Positions 8,001 to 17,300 of a stretch of DNA of 51,758 bases are shown here, one piece after another. The notes below the pieces were generated by a model. It had not been told where the DNA came from. It saw nothing but the letters and a program-made list of their open reading frames with translations, and ran no database searches. Source of the DNA: an uncultured Bacteroidales bacterium. Its GTDB lineage: Bacteria > Bacteroidota > Bacteroidia > Bacteroidales > UBA932. Within the stretch, counting starts at the first letter, position 1. Each line of letters starts with the position of its first letter. The stretch spans positions 1 through 51,758 of the forward strand of contig CAKUYG010000001.1 of the NCBI GenBank assembly GCA_934702165.1. The letters are read 5' to 3'. The position numbers were made by a program, and so were the translations under genes.

Positions 8001-9626
8001 GTGTTCAGCGAGCTTGACGGAAGCGTCAGCGGAAGTGTCAGGCTCGACGGACAGACAGGCAACCTGACCCTTTCTAGCAATGGCCTCACACTCAACGACG
8101 CCAGCCTGCGGCCGGCATACACTGGAGTCATGTACACCTTGAACGGACCGCTTGAGGCATCCGGGGACGGGGTCCGTTTCAGCGGACTTCAGCTGCGCGA
8201 CGACAGCGGCGGCAGCGGACTCATCTCGGGAAGCATCGACTATGACCACCTGAGGGACTTCTCCATCGACTCTGAGATAAGCTTCAACAGACTGAAACTC
8301 ATCGACAGTCCTGAGCGCTCCAACGGGGTTTACGGCCTGCTCCGGGCAAGCGGCAGCGCCACAGTCAAAGGGCCGTTCAACGCCCTGAGCGTCAACGCTA
8401 CGGCAAGTACGGCAGGCGAAGGCAACCTGCATGTGCCCATGTCCGGGGCGGTCGCGGAGAAGTCAAGCGACCTGCTGACCTTCACCGAAGCGGCCGCAGC
8501 CGTCGACCCTTATGAGGAGATGATATCCTCCATTGAGGAAAAGAAGAGGCAGCGCTCCGACATCGACATCCATGCCAACATAAGCGTATACTCCGGAGTC
8601 AAGGCTTTCGTGGAGATCGACAAGGGCGCCGGCAATGTGGCAAGCATCAGCGGAGACGGCAACATCAACCTCCACTTCAGACCGGCCAAAGCCGTGTTTG
8701 ACCTCAACGGAGACTTCAGCATCCGTGAGGGCAACTACCAGTTCGTGCTGCCTGGCATCTTGAGCAAGGACTTCAGCGTGGCTGAAGGCAGCAGTATCAA
8801 GTTCGGAGGCGACATTGCCGACACTGAACTTGACATCAATGTCATATACAAGCAGAAGGCCTCGCTTTCCGCCCTCGTGGCCGAAGAGAGCAAGACCGGT
8901 ACAAAACGGCTCGTGGAATGCGGCATCTCCGTCACTGACAGGCTCCGCAATCCGAAAATAGGCTTCAGCGTCAATGTTCCGGATCTTGACCCTACCACAA
9001 AATCTCTCGTGGAAGCGGCTCTCAGCACAGATGACAAAGTGCAGAAGCAGTTCATGGCCCTGCTTCTTATGGGCTCGTTCATCCCTGATGAGAACTCGGG
9101 TGTGGTCAACGGCTCGGAGATTCTCGTGTCCAACGTGACCGAGCTGATGTCCAACCAGCTCAACTCCATCCTGCAGAAGTTGGAGATCCCTGTCGATGTC
9201 GGTATCGGCTATCAGGGGACCTATCAGGGTTCAAACATGTTTGACGTTGCCATATCGACACAGCTTTTCAATAACAGGGTGATCGTCGGGGGCAGCGTGG
9301 CCAACAGGAAATACAACAACACCGCGACCAGCGGGGACATGGTCGGAGACCTCGACATACAGATCAAACTGGACGACGAGGGACGTTTCCGCCTCAACAT
9401 CTTCTCCCACTCCGCGGACGAATACACAAGTTATCTGGATCTCTCACAGCGCAACGGCGTGGGTGTGAGCTACCAGAAAGAATATCTCGGGTTCGGCGAC
9501 TTCCTCGGAAGCATATTCGGCCATAAAAAAGCGCGGGCCGGCGAGGGCAGGGCCGAGACCACTATCAAGATTGAAGCTGATGAACAGAGGAAAACTGTAT
9601 CTGATACCCTCTCCGTTGGGGAATAG
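5049..9626 (+). CDS. tamB: TamB-family translocation and assembly module protein
   Basis: This 1525-residue protein has an N-terminal membrane anchor (about residues 9-30, rich in Ile, Leu, Val and Ala) followed by a very long region of beta-strand-rich repeats, as in AsmA/TamB proteins. The C-terminal DUF490/TamB domain occupies about residues 1150-1500 and includes the KQFMALLLMGSF stretch and the segment ending GVGVSYQKEY. TamB-like proteins form periplasmic grooves that carry phospholipids or outer-membrane protein substrates between membranes; in E. coli TamB pairs with TamA, but no TamA/BamA-like partner is encoded here. ATG 5049 is preferred over TTG 5043 because the TATATTTG box ends at 5038. 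It overlaps the next gene by 47 bases, so the two are probably one operon with mtaB. Confidence 0.9.
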   Translation: MYRKGSYIAARIIGLAAVLVMAALFAVQTPSVQTRLSRYALDRLTAAADGRVIYDQIKVIPSGALVIKNMLILDKEPYTEDVNARGWERVDTILTAKTVTATFSLPSLLKPGSIRVGRVRVDGGEFHLTVEPASRPDGKKTITNIERAFGLGGKKKEKKPLKGELFSVSRVSVSNFRFRLNSFKPQKVDYRDGAMNFDDLDVHISSLSGHGVRMVDGRVKAALDRLSLTEKSGYIMLNLSASCSVGPGKAIVEDIRLRDPWSEINVKHYSMGYENARSFSKYVKEVMMDAEIAPSRLTLHSLSFFANSVFRNCAACLDLKGGKVHGYVNDLAVEGLSFSDPKSGIILDALDCTLTGLPDVRGMMASAEVKGLHFTASGVERLSRDFIPSGLKIPDNIGRRQHFTLNAKAKGPLGRLKGTVHLRSEAGRMKLEADIRNLLDPRRETELALKFGTGALDIGAISGLDFLGRCDIYTEARATLGKGIPKVNVDSLKIYRLDAAGYGFKDISAKGAISEESAELEVKSTDRNLMMELSAGASFGGGSGEKSLRLDADIDNLDLRELGIDHRRSSSRTALGIHGSVSHKGKALNGDVRIGGIKLWSGDAMTDIGDIDIKLYNIADDQCLSIDSQFADLFISGSGSITDFVEDLQDVTTRRELPSIYPDTRDELIHGRYDLDLLMHDSRGLLSFAFPGLYIADGTRATMSISKDGELVGNATSSRLAIGTTFIKDADLQFDNLGESLSISLIGQNFRSGKFDLDRPDISLLAKDDTISASLRFDSFSLSGGSGEIYAEGEFWRDSTNTLVIKARPLESYISAGNGVWDIGESDVMVRDGDIYVKDFRISNGDQVISVDGGISRERDDTLFLGISRLDLAQADDFLPRSYGIRGVANGKAMLTSRSGRAKGMLMDFRLDSLKIGSTDAGSLQLASILEDDSDDISIYLRNELDGRNPLYATGMYFPDDGRMYLDAELDRLPLEIAGPFLTEVFSELDGSVSGSVRLDGQTGNLTLSSNGLTLNDASLRPAYTGVMYTLNGPLEASGDGVRFSGLQLRDDSGGSGLISGSIDYDHLRDFSIDSEISFNRLKLIDSPERSNGVYGLLRASGSATVKGPFNALSVNATASTAGEGNLHVPMSGAVAEKSSDLLTFTEAAAAVDPYEEMISSIEEKKRQRSDIDIHANISVYSGVKAFVEIDKGAGNVASISGDGNINLHFRPAKAVFDLNGDFSIREGNYQFVLPGILSKDFSVAEGSSIKFGGDIADTELDINVIYKQKASLSALVAEESKTGTKRLVECGISVTDRLRNPKIGFSVNVPDLDPTTKSLVEAALSTDDKVQKQFMALLLMGSFIPDENSGVVNGSEILVSNVTELMSNQLNSILQKLEIPVDVGIGYQGTYQGSNMFDVAISTQLFNNRVIVGGSVANRKYNNTATSGDMVGDLDIQIKLDDEGRFRLNIFSHSADEYTSYLDLSQRNGVGVSYQKEYLGFGDFLGSIFGHKKARAGEGRAETTIKIEADEQRKTVSDTLSVGE

Positions 9627-10284
9627 CCCCGTCGGAGACGTGCTCCCTGAGGGGACGCTGCGGATAGCCTGCTCGCTCAAGCGGTTCGTGGTGGAGGAAG
9701 TCCGCACGGCAAGGAGAATATTGTCCACATACGGGCTCAAAGGCCATATAGACAGCCTGGAGTTCCACGAGCTCAACGAACACACCGGTTCTGAAGAGGT
9801 CGAGGCTCTTCTTCCGCTATTCGACGGAGAAGACGTCGGATACATGTCCGAAGCCGGCCTTCCGGCTGTGGCCGACCCGGGGAGCGCGCTTGTGGCCTTA
9901 TGCCACAGGGAAGGGATAGAGGTCATCCCCCTTGTGGGCCCATCGTCCCTGATGATGGCGCTCATGGCTTCCGGACTCAACGGCCAGTCTTTCGCGTTCT
10001 GCGGCTACGTCCCGGCCAAGACGGACGAGAGACGCAGCGCCCTGAAATCACTTGAGAGACAATCCAGGGCCGAAAGGCAGAGCAAAATAATAATAGAGAC
10101 CCCTTACCGCAACGATGCCCTGTTCTCCGACATGCTACAGCTTTTAGCCCCGACAACCAGAATCTGCATCGCAGCGGACATCTCCCTGCCCACACAATAC
10201 ATACGGACCGACAGCGTGGCCGGATGGAAGAAGGCTGGGCTCACCATAGGCAAGCGACCCTGCGTGTTCATAGTGCTTGCTTAG
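9580..10284 (+). CDS. RsmI-family (tetrapyrrole methylase fold) SAM methyltransferase
   Basis: The 234-residue product shows the RsmI/tetrapyrrole methylase pattern: YLIPSPLGN near the N-terminus where RsmI has its G-rich loop, MSEAGLPAVADPG (about 90-102), and VGPSSLMMALMASG (about 120-133). RsmI 2'-O-methylates C1402 of 16S rRNA. This protein is shorter than E. coli RsmI (about 286 residues) and belongs to a short form seen in Bacteroidota, so the exact substrate is uncertain. ATG 9580 was chosen over TTG 9571; it starts inside tamB, overlapping by 47 bases in another frame. It lies 12 bases before mtaB. Confidence 0.82.
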   Translation: MNRGKLYLIPSPLGNSPVGDVLPEGTLRIACSLKRFVVEEVRTARRILSTYGLKGHIDSLEFHELNEHTGSEEVEALLPLFDGEDVGYMSEAGLPAVADPGSALVALCHREGIEVIPLVGPSSLMMALMASGLNGQSFAFCGYVPAKTDERRSALKSLERQSRAERQSKIIIETPYRNDALFSDMLQLLAPTTRICIAADISLPTQYIRTDSVAGWKKAGLTIGKRPCVFIVLA

Positions 10285-10296
10285 TCACAGACTGAT

Positions 10297-11547
10297 ATGA
10301 AGATAGCATTTCTCACTCTCGGCTGCAAACTCAACTATGCCGAGACCTCAACATACGAACGCGGGTTCAAGGCCGCCGGACTCGAAGTGGTGCCATGGAG
10401 CGACAAGGCTGACATATATCTTGTCAACACCTGCTCCGTAACCGCAACTTCCGACAGCAAATCCCGCAACCTCGTACGCAAAGTCCACAGGGTCAACCCC
10501 GAAGCGGCCGTGATAGTCACAGGTTGCAGCGCACAGCTGCGACGTGAGGAGATAGAGGCGATAGAAGGGGTGACGCGCGTATTCGGAGCCACAGAAAAGC
10601 AGTCCGTCGTGCCCGAGACCCTCGCGCTCCTCGGACTCGCGAAGACCAACGGCAGAAACCCCGGTCCGAGCGGAGTGTTCGGGGCATTCAGCACCGGTGA
10701 GCGCACACGCTCCTTTCTCAAGGTGCAGGACGGATGCAACAACTTCTGCAAATACTGCACTGTCCCATACGCACGTGGAGAAAGCCGCAACATCCCCATA
10801 TCGGAGTGCGTCTGCAACGCACGCAAGATAGCGCAGGAAGGTGTCAAGGAGATAGTCCTCACCGGGGTCAACACCGGAGACTTCGGAAGAAGTACAGGCG
10901 AAACTTTCCTTGACCTGCTCAAGGCTCTGGAAGAAGTGGACGGGATAGAAAGGTACCGCATCTCAAGCATAGAGCCCAACTTGTTGGAAGACAACATTAT
11001 AGACTGGATAGCCTCGGGCACGAAATTCCAGCCGCATTTCCATATCCCCCTTCAGGCCGGCACAGATACGCTTCTGCGCAGCATGGGCCGGCACTACGAT
11101 ACTGATTTCTTTGAAAGGAAAATCGATTATGTGCGCCGGAGGCTTGAGGGTCCCGGCAAGCCGCTCGTGTTTTTCGGTATCGATGTCATGGCGGGACTTC
11201 CCGGGGAGACAGACGATCTTTTCCGTCAGGGGTATGACTTCATCAGACGGATCCGCCCGGCTTTCATACATGTGTTTCCCTACTCACGCCGCCCGGGCAC
11301 ACCGGCCGCGGAAATGCCCGGGCAGGTTCCTGACAACGTGAAGAAGATGCGTGTGGAAGAACTTGAGGGGCTGTGCTCCGCCCTGCACGAGGATTTCATA
11401 AGGGCCAACAGGGGCGTAAGGGAGAAGGTGTTGTTTGAATCCACTGACAGAGGCGGGAAGATGGAAGGATACACCGGCAACTACATACGCACAGAGCGCG
11501 AGTATGACCCCGCGCTCTGTGGAAAAATCGTAGACGTGGTGATTTAA
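10297..11547 (+). CDS. mtaB: tRNA t6A37 methylthiotransferase MtaB
   Basis: This radical SAM enzyme adds a methylthio group to C2 of t6A37 to give ms2t6A. The N-terminal methylthiotransferase domain starts FLTLGCKLNYAE, with the CKLN signature that distinguishes MtaB from MiaB and RimO, and has further cluster cysteines in NTCSV and TGCSAQ. The radical SAM cluster motif CNNFCKYC is at about residues 147-154. A TRAM-like C-terminal segment ends KIVDVVI. The 416-residue length fits the family. It is the last gene of the tamB operon, and its stop overlaps the convergent metallo-hydrolase gene by 4 bases. Confidence 0.95.
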   Translation: MKIAFLTLGCKLNYAETSTYERGFKAAGLEVVPWSDKADIYLVNTCSVTATSDSKSRNLVRKVHRVNPEAAVIVTGCSAQLRREEIEAIEGVTRVFGATEKQSVVPETLALLGLAKTNGRNPGPSGVFGAFSTGERTRSFLKVQDGCNNFCKYCTVPYARGESRNIPISECVCNARKIAQEGVKEIVLTGVNTGDFGRSTGETFLDLLKALEEVDGIERYRISSIEPNLLEDNIIDWIASGTKFQPHFHIPLQAGTDTLLRSMGRHYDTDFFERKIDYVRRRLEGPGKPLVFFGIDVMAGLPGETDDLFRQGYDFIRRIRPAFIHVFPYSRRPGTPAAEMPGQVPDNVKKMRVEELEGLCSALHEDFIRANRGVREKVLFESTDRGGKMEGYTGNYIRTEREYDPALCGKIVDVVI

Positions 11548-12407
11548 CCACCTATCACCAGTCCGTCATAGGCGGGATGGACGTGCGGAGGAAGCTCTCT
11601 GCAGAAGTCCTCATACTTGGGAAGAAGGTGTGAAAGATGGGTGATGTACGACTCTCTGGCCCCCACCCTGTCGAAAAAGTCAAGACACTGCTGAAGAGAC
11701 GGATGGGAGCGGTGCTCCTCGCGCTTCACGCATCCCAGTGTGATGTACTCCACACCCTTGAGCTTTTCGTATTCACTCTCATCTATATGTTTGATGTCCG
11801 TGAGGTACGCGATATTGCCGAAGCGGTAGCCGAGCACCGACATGGACCTGTCGCTCAGATGCCAGCCCTGGATGGGCACGACCTCCACAGGACCGGGGGC
11901 AGGAACATCCTGCGGCGGAAGATGCTTGTAGCCGAAGCCCTTCTCCCACACGAGGATCTCCTCGTCCGCGTTTGAATGGACGGTCACAATGTGCCTGGCA
12001 TCAATGGTATGCACATGCCACTCCGGAGATCCCGGGTACTTAGGCTCGGCGAAAGCATAGGAATAGTCCTGCCTGAGGGTGTCCTCGACATATTTCTCAC
12101 AGTATATGTTGACAGGATGCCTCTCGATGAGGTTGAACGCCCTTATGTCATCAAGTCCACCGGTATGGTCCTTGTGATTGTGGGTCAGGAGTATGGCATC
12201 AAGATGCCGCACCCCCTGACGGAGCATCTGATATCGGAAATCCGGGCCCGCATCGACAAGGATGGTCAGCCCCCCGTATTCGACCAGCGCCGACGAACGC
12301 AGACGCTTGTCATGAGGATCAGTCGAGCGGCACACCGGGCAGTCACAACCGATCATCGGCACCCCTTGAGACGTGCCGGTGCCAAGAAAAGTGAGTTTAG
12401 CTTTCAT
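11544..12407 (-). CDS. PhnP-like MBL-fold metallo-hydrolase
   Basis: This 287-residue protein has the metallo-beta-lactamase fold. LTFLGTGTSQGVP is at the N-terminus, a structural zinc site CDCPVC follows (about 21-26), and the dinuclear metal motif is THNHKDHTGG (about 75-84). Later ligands are likely in YLTDIKHI and the HRSHPS segment. PhnP is a cyclic ribose phosphodiesterase of phosphonate catabolism, but no phn genes are nearby, and related proteins in Bacteroidota are found without them, so the substrate is open. It starts at ATG 12407, overlapping the end of recQ by 11 bases on the same strand, which implies coupled expression. Confidence 0.85.
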   Translation of the reverse strand: MKAKLTFLGTGTSQGVPMIGCDCPVCRSTDPHDKRLRSSALVEYGGLTILVDAGPDFRYQMLRQGVRHLDAILLTHNHKDHTGGLDDIRAFNLIERHPVNIYCEKYVEDTLRQDYSYAFAEPKYPGSPEWHVHTIDARHIVTVHSNADEEILVWEKGFGYKHLPPQDVPAPGPVEVVPIQGWHLSDRSMSVLGYRFGNIAYLTDIKHIDESEYEKLKGVEYITLGCVKREEHRSHPSLQQCLDFFDRVGARESYITHLSHLLPKYEDFCRELPPHVHPAYDGLVIGG

Positions 12408-14313
12408 CGGGGTGCAAATATAGCAATTTTCCCTCTTCGAGCATATCCCGATAAACCTCCATCACATCGGACGGAAGAGAGTTGCGCGGATCACGGCACC
12501 ATTCCCGGAAATCGTCCATGCTGAAACCCGGATGGGATGCCGCATAAGAGAGTATCACCTCCTCGGTACGCCTGCGTGCCGCCCGGGAGCGGCACACGTC
12601 GCAGCAGCCGCAGTCCCTGCTCTCCGCCTGCCCGAAATAGGCGAGAAGATACCTCGAGCGGCAGGTATCGGTCTGCGTGACATACTCCTCCATCGCAGCG
12701 GCCCTCTTGTGCGCGTTCTCCTTCAGGAAGTTGTACTTGTCCTTGCGCAGGTTGAGGTTGCCGGGCATGAGCCTGCCGTGATGGAGAAAAATGACCGTAG
12801 CCTTGTCACAGGGGACGTAACGGATCAGGTGCTCCAGGGACAGGCCGTACAGCAGCTGCCGCAGCACCGGGACCGTGACCCCGCAGCTGCGCGACAGCCT
12901 TTCCTCATCCACGGGGACAATATATGAGAATATCCCCGGGTACCCCCTCATCAGGGCATCAAGCAGCTGAGGCATCTTCGGATCCGGAAGGCTTATCTCA
13001 TAGAGGGCCTGCCGGTCCGCCAGGATCTTGACCTGGGTGGAAATGTCCGCATCCTCGGTAAATGTAAGATGGTCGGTCATCTCAAGATAGCGGATCGCAT
13101 AGTGGAGCTCAGCCCTGCCCAGAGAATAATGCTTGGCAAACGCATCGAGGTCGAACTTGATTCTCGCACCGGCTCCTCCCTCGTACGGTATCTGATTGAA
13201 TATGTGAATTTTCTGATATACGTCTTCGATGTATTCAAGGGACGGGAAAGATATGTCCAGCAGCTGGTGGAGCCTGCGGATGTCCGTCTTGTTCCACAGA
13301 AGCACCGCCCATGAGCGCTGTCCATCCCTGCCGGCCCTGCCGGCTTCCTGGAAATAGGCCTCCGGACTGTCCGGGAGCCCAAGATGCACCACGAAACGCA
13401 CGTCTGGTTTGTCTATGCCCATCCCGAACGCGTTGGTACAGACCACGACCCGGATCTCCCCTTTTTTCCAGGCTTCCTGCCGCTCCGACCTGGTAAGAGT
13501 CCCCAGCCCGGCATGGTAGAACGACGCGCTTATCCCGGATGAGGAAAGCTGGGCTGCAACCTCTTCGCACCTGCGCCTGTTGCGCATGTAGACTATCCCA
13601 GACCCCGGAACGCTCCGGCAAATGCTCAGGAGCTGGCCGAGCTTGTCCTCGCACTCGCGCACTATATATGAAAGGTTCGGTCTCTCGAAACCGCTGCGAA
13701 GCAGGGTGAAGTTCTTCAGGTTGCGCTCAACCTCGCTCGGAGTCCCGGGCCGTACCAGCTTCTGCATTATGTCTTCGGCGACTTCCGGTGTGGCGGTGGC
13801 GGTCAGCGCTATCAGCGGGGCGTCCGACACCTTTCGTATCTGGGCTATGCACAAGTAGTCAGGACGAAAATCATACCCCCACTGGGAGATGCAGTGAGCC
13901 TCGTCCACCACGATGAAATTGATTTTCAAGACCTCAAGATAGGACTTGAAAAGGCTCGTCCCGAGCCTTTCCGGGGAGACGTAGAGGAACTTGAAGTCGC
14001 CGTAGGCGGCATTGTTGAGCGCAAGATCCACTTCACGCCTGCTCATCCCGGCGTGCACGGCAAGCGCCCTGATGCCCCTGGACTCAAGATTCTGGACCTG
14101 GTCTTTCATCAGGGCTATCAGGGGCGTCACCACCAGGGCTATACCGTCCCTCATCATGGCCGGAACCTGGAAGCAGATGGACTTGCCCCCGCCTGTGGGA
14201 AGTATGGCCAGAGTATCCCGGCCTTCGAGAGCAGAAGATATGATTTCCTCCTGCATGGGCCTGAAGCTCTTGTACCCCCAATACTTCTCGAGTGTCTGCA
14301 CCGCCGTCATCAT
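12397..14313 (-). CDS. recQ: ATP-dependent DNA helicase RecQ
   Basis: RecQ is a 3'-5' superfamily 2 helicase of recombination and fork repair. Visible motifs are GYKSFRPMQEE (motif 0), LPTGGGKS (Walker A), VVDEAHCISQWGYDFR (DEAH plus the RecQ aromatic loop), TATATPEV, and the EAGRAGRDG arginine-finger motif. The RQC zinc cluster is seen as CGCCDVC near residue 580. No HRDC domain is evident after it, so this 638-residue protein is a short RecQ form. The ATG pair at 14313/14310 is chosen because a TATTTTTG box ends at 14319, just 5 bases before. It leads an operon with the metallo-hydrolase gene and diverges from the DUF4450 gene. Confidence 0.95.
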   Translation of the reverse strand: MMTAVQTLEKYWGYKSFRPMQEEIISSALEGRDTLAILPTGGGKSICFQVPAMMRDGIALVVTPLIALMKDQVQNLESRGIRALAVHAGMSRREVDLALNNAAYGDFKFLYVSPERLGTSLFKSYLEVLKINFIVVDEAHCISQWGYDFRPDYLCIAQIRKVSDAPLIALTATATPEVAEDIMQKLVRPGTPSEVERNLKNFTLLRSGFERPNLSYIVRECEDKLGQLLSICRSVPGSGIVYMRNRRRCEEVAAQLSSSGISASFYHAGLGTLTRSERQEAWKKGEIRVVVCTNAFGMGIDKPDVRFVVHLGLPDSPEAYFQEAGRAGRDGQRSWAVLLWNKTDIRRLHQLLDISFPSLEYIEDVYQKIHIFNQIPYEGGAGARIKFDLDAFAKHYSLGRAELHYAIRYLEMTDHLTFTEDADISTQVKILADRQALYEISLPDPKMPQLLDALMRGYPGIFSYIVPVDEERLSRSCGVTVPVLRQLLYGLSLEHLIRYVPCDKATVIFLHHGRLMPGNLNLRKDKYNFLKENAHKRAAAMEEYVTQTDTCRSRYLLAYFGQAESRDCGCCDVCRSRAARRRTEEVILSYAASHPGFSMDDFREWCRDPRNSLPSDVMEVYRDMLEEGKLLYLHPDES

Positions 14314-14318
14314 ACATA

Positions 14319-14326
14319 CAAAAATA
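14319..14326 (-). promoter_or_regulatory. recQ promoter, -7 box
   Basis: TATTTTTG on the minus strand, 5 bases before ATG 14313. The predicted leader is 1 nt, or 4 nt if the second ATG is used. Confidence 0.6.
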
Positions 14327-14345
14327 ATCCTGACGTCCCGAAATT

Positions 14346-14366
14346 GCAAATCAAACTTCGATTTGC
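14346..14366. repeat. Inverted repeat in the recQ / DUF4450 divergent spacer
   Basis: GCAAATC and GATTTGC form perfect 7-base arms around a 7-base spacer. TTGCAA also occurs at 14345-14350 and again at 14371-14376. The location between divergent genes suits an operator for the DUF4450 gene, but no regulator is adjacent. Confidence 0.5.
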
Positions 14367-14395
14367 TATATTGCAACGATTTTTCAACCACGTAC

Positions 14396-17300
14396 ATGAA
14401 GACCACCACCATCCTTTCGACATTTGCGCTGTCTCTACTGCTTGCCGCCTGCAGCACGCGGCAGGACGAAGGGGAAACCAGACTCATGCGCTATTATCCG
14501 GACGGCAGGGATATTGTCTGCCTCAACGGCAACGGACGTTACACCAGAGCCCTGTACGGAACCCACACCCGTTTCAGGCTCGAGACCTCGGACAGGCCGC
14601 TGTTCGCCACCTATGACAAGACCGACAACCGCAACTTCCGTTTCAGCCTGATACTGGACGGAAAGCCCCTTAGGCTTGACAGCACAGACTTCTGCGAGGC
14701 CCGCTACCAGGGCGGCAGACGCAGCTACCTGCTGCGCGACAAATCGTGGGGCAGGAAGGCCGGCCTGCAGGTCACGGCACTCGCCTCCCTCTCAGAGGAA
14801 GCCGCCATCTGGCAGTTCATCCCTGAAGGGTTCTCAGGCAAGGTGGAAATCCAGGCCAAAATGTGCAAGGCCGCAGGCACCAGTTTCAAAAGGGACGGAG
14901 ACCTCGGCATGGACCCGAGAGAATCTTTCGACCCCTCACCGGACGAAGCCGGCCTTACAGTGCTGAAATGGGACGCCGGAAAGGAAAGCTACTGCCTCTA
15001 TCGGCATCCGGAAGGGATCTCCTGCTACGGCGATGAAGGCCGTCCTTTCTACGAAAAGGAAGAGAAGTCCAGACAGGAGCTTGTCAGCCGTATAGAATTC
15101 AACACCCCGGACCCGTTCTTCAACACCATCGGGGCCAACCTCGCCGCAGCGGCGGACGGCATCTGGGACGGGGAGACGTTCCTGCACGGGGCCATCGGCT
15201 GGCGCACACGCCTCGCCGGGTGGAGAGGCGCCTATGCCGGGGACGTGACGGGATGGAACGACAGGGCGGAATCCCATTTCACCGCCTACTCCAAAAGCAT
15301 GGTAACAGATGTACCTCCAATATATGCTCAGCCACAGCAGGACCCCGACTGCAACATGGCACGGGCCCTCAAGAAATGGGGAACCCCGATCTACTCAGAC
15401 GGCTACATCTGCCGCCTGCCGGGACGCACCGACCAGATGAGCCATTACGACATGAACCTCAACTACATAGATGAGCTCATGCGACACTTCCGCTATGACG
15501 CCGACACGGCCATGATGAGACGCATGTGGCCTTATATCAAACTTCACCACCAGTGGGAAAAGCGCAACTTCGACGCCGACTCAGACCACCTGTACGATGC
15601 ATACTGCTGCATCTGGGCAAGCGATGCACTGTACTACAGCGGCGGGGCCGTGACCCACTCCTCGGCATACAACTATTTCTCCAATCTCCATACCGCAAGG
15701 ATAGCCGAGATCATCGGAGAAGATCCGACCCCGTACAGAGAGGAAGCCGAAGCGATCCTGGAAGCCATGAACAGGCGTCTCTGGCTTGAGGACGAAGGAC
15801 ACTGGGCCGAATACCAGGACTATATGGGACTGAAGAGGGTGCACAAGAGCGCCGCGATCTGGTCCATCTACACCCCGATCGACTGCGGGACCTGCACCTC
15901 GGAGCAGGCATGGAGGGCCACCCGCTACGTAGATGAGCGTATTCCCCACATCCCGGTGAAATACCGCTACGACAGCAAGGCCCTCAAAGCATTGGGGCTC
16001 AAACTGCCGCGGCCGGAAGAAGATCTTTTCATCGTGTCCACAACCAACTGGCTCCCATACGTATGGAGCACAAACAACGTGGCGCACGAGGAAGTGGCGG
16101 CCATGGCTCTGGCCTACCTTCAGGCAGGGCGCAGCGACTCCGGATTCAAGCTTCTCAAAGCCGACATCCTTGACGAGATGTATCTCGGGGAATGTCCCGG
16201 TAACTTCGGACAGATAAGCTATTACGACAAAGCCAAGAAAGAAGCCTACCGCGACTTCGCGGACAACGTCGGTATCACTTCCAGGGCCCTGATAAACGGG
16301 CTCTTCGGGATCCTCCCGGACGCCCTTGACGGACAGTGCATCATCAGACAAGCCTTCCCGGACGGGTGGGACACGGCCTCCATCAAGACCCCTTACCTGT
16401 CCTATTCTTTCAGGCGCGAGGGGAATTTCGACATATATGAGGTGGAGCAGAACTTCACCGCCCCGCTCCAGGTCATCGTCAGGGCCAACGCCGGCGGCGG
16501 CAAATACCTCGAAGTAGCCGGAACTTCAGAGAAGAAGCAGACCATCCGCGTGGACCGGAGGCTCCTGCCGGAAGCCCCTTCCTACGATGAAAGCGCCCTG
16601 TTCGGGCCGGACACGGACTCCGAAGAATACATGGAAGAGATGGGGCTCGGGAACATCGGCCCAAGGACGGCCTATTCTGTCCCTGTAGACATCAGCCGCG
16701 TGTTCAACTCCGACGCCGACGACATCTTCCGCAACGAGTACCTCTCCCCGCGACCGCCTTTCACCACCCTTGAGCTCCCTACCCAGGGCGTAGGCGAATG
16801 GTGCGTGCCTCTGGAGACCTACGAGATCGAGGACGACGGGCTGAGAAAGAGAATAGAGGGCGGCATCTTCGACACCGGACTGGGGCTCAAGTTCCTCTCC
16901 CCGGCAGAAGGGCCCAACACGGCCTACACATCCCTTTGGGACAACTACCCGGACTCAGTGACCGTCAGCCTGGAGGGCAAGGCGTCCTACGCCTGGCTGC
17001 TCATGGTCGGGAGCACACAGAACATGCAGAGCCGTATAGAGAACGGGGCCGTGAGGGTCCGGTACACCGACGGGGCGGAAAGCGTGATGTATCTGGAGAA
17101 CCCTATAAACTGGAGACCTGTAGAACAGGACTGCTACACCGACAGACTCGCCTTCCGCGCAGCAGGCAGGAACCCGTACCGTGTCTCGTTCCTGACAGGC
17201 GAGGTGATGCGCGAGATGAGGCCGGACCTGCTCGGCGAGGGCGGTGCCACAGCCGACTGGAGACCGGAACCGGGAGAAAGCACAAAACCCAAAGCCGAGC

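Noticed and set aside
14012..14395. N-terminal extension of the DUF4450 protein
   Set aside because: It is antisense to recQ and would bury the lipoprotein signal peptide.
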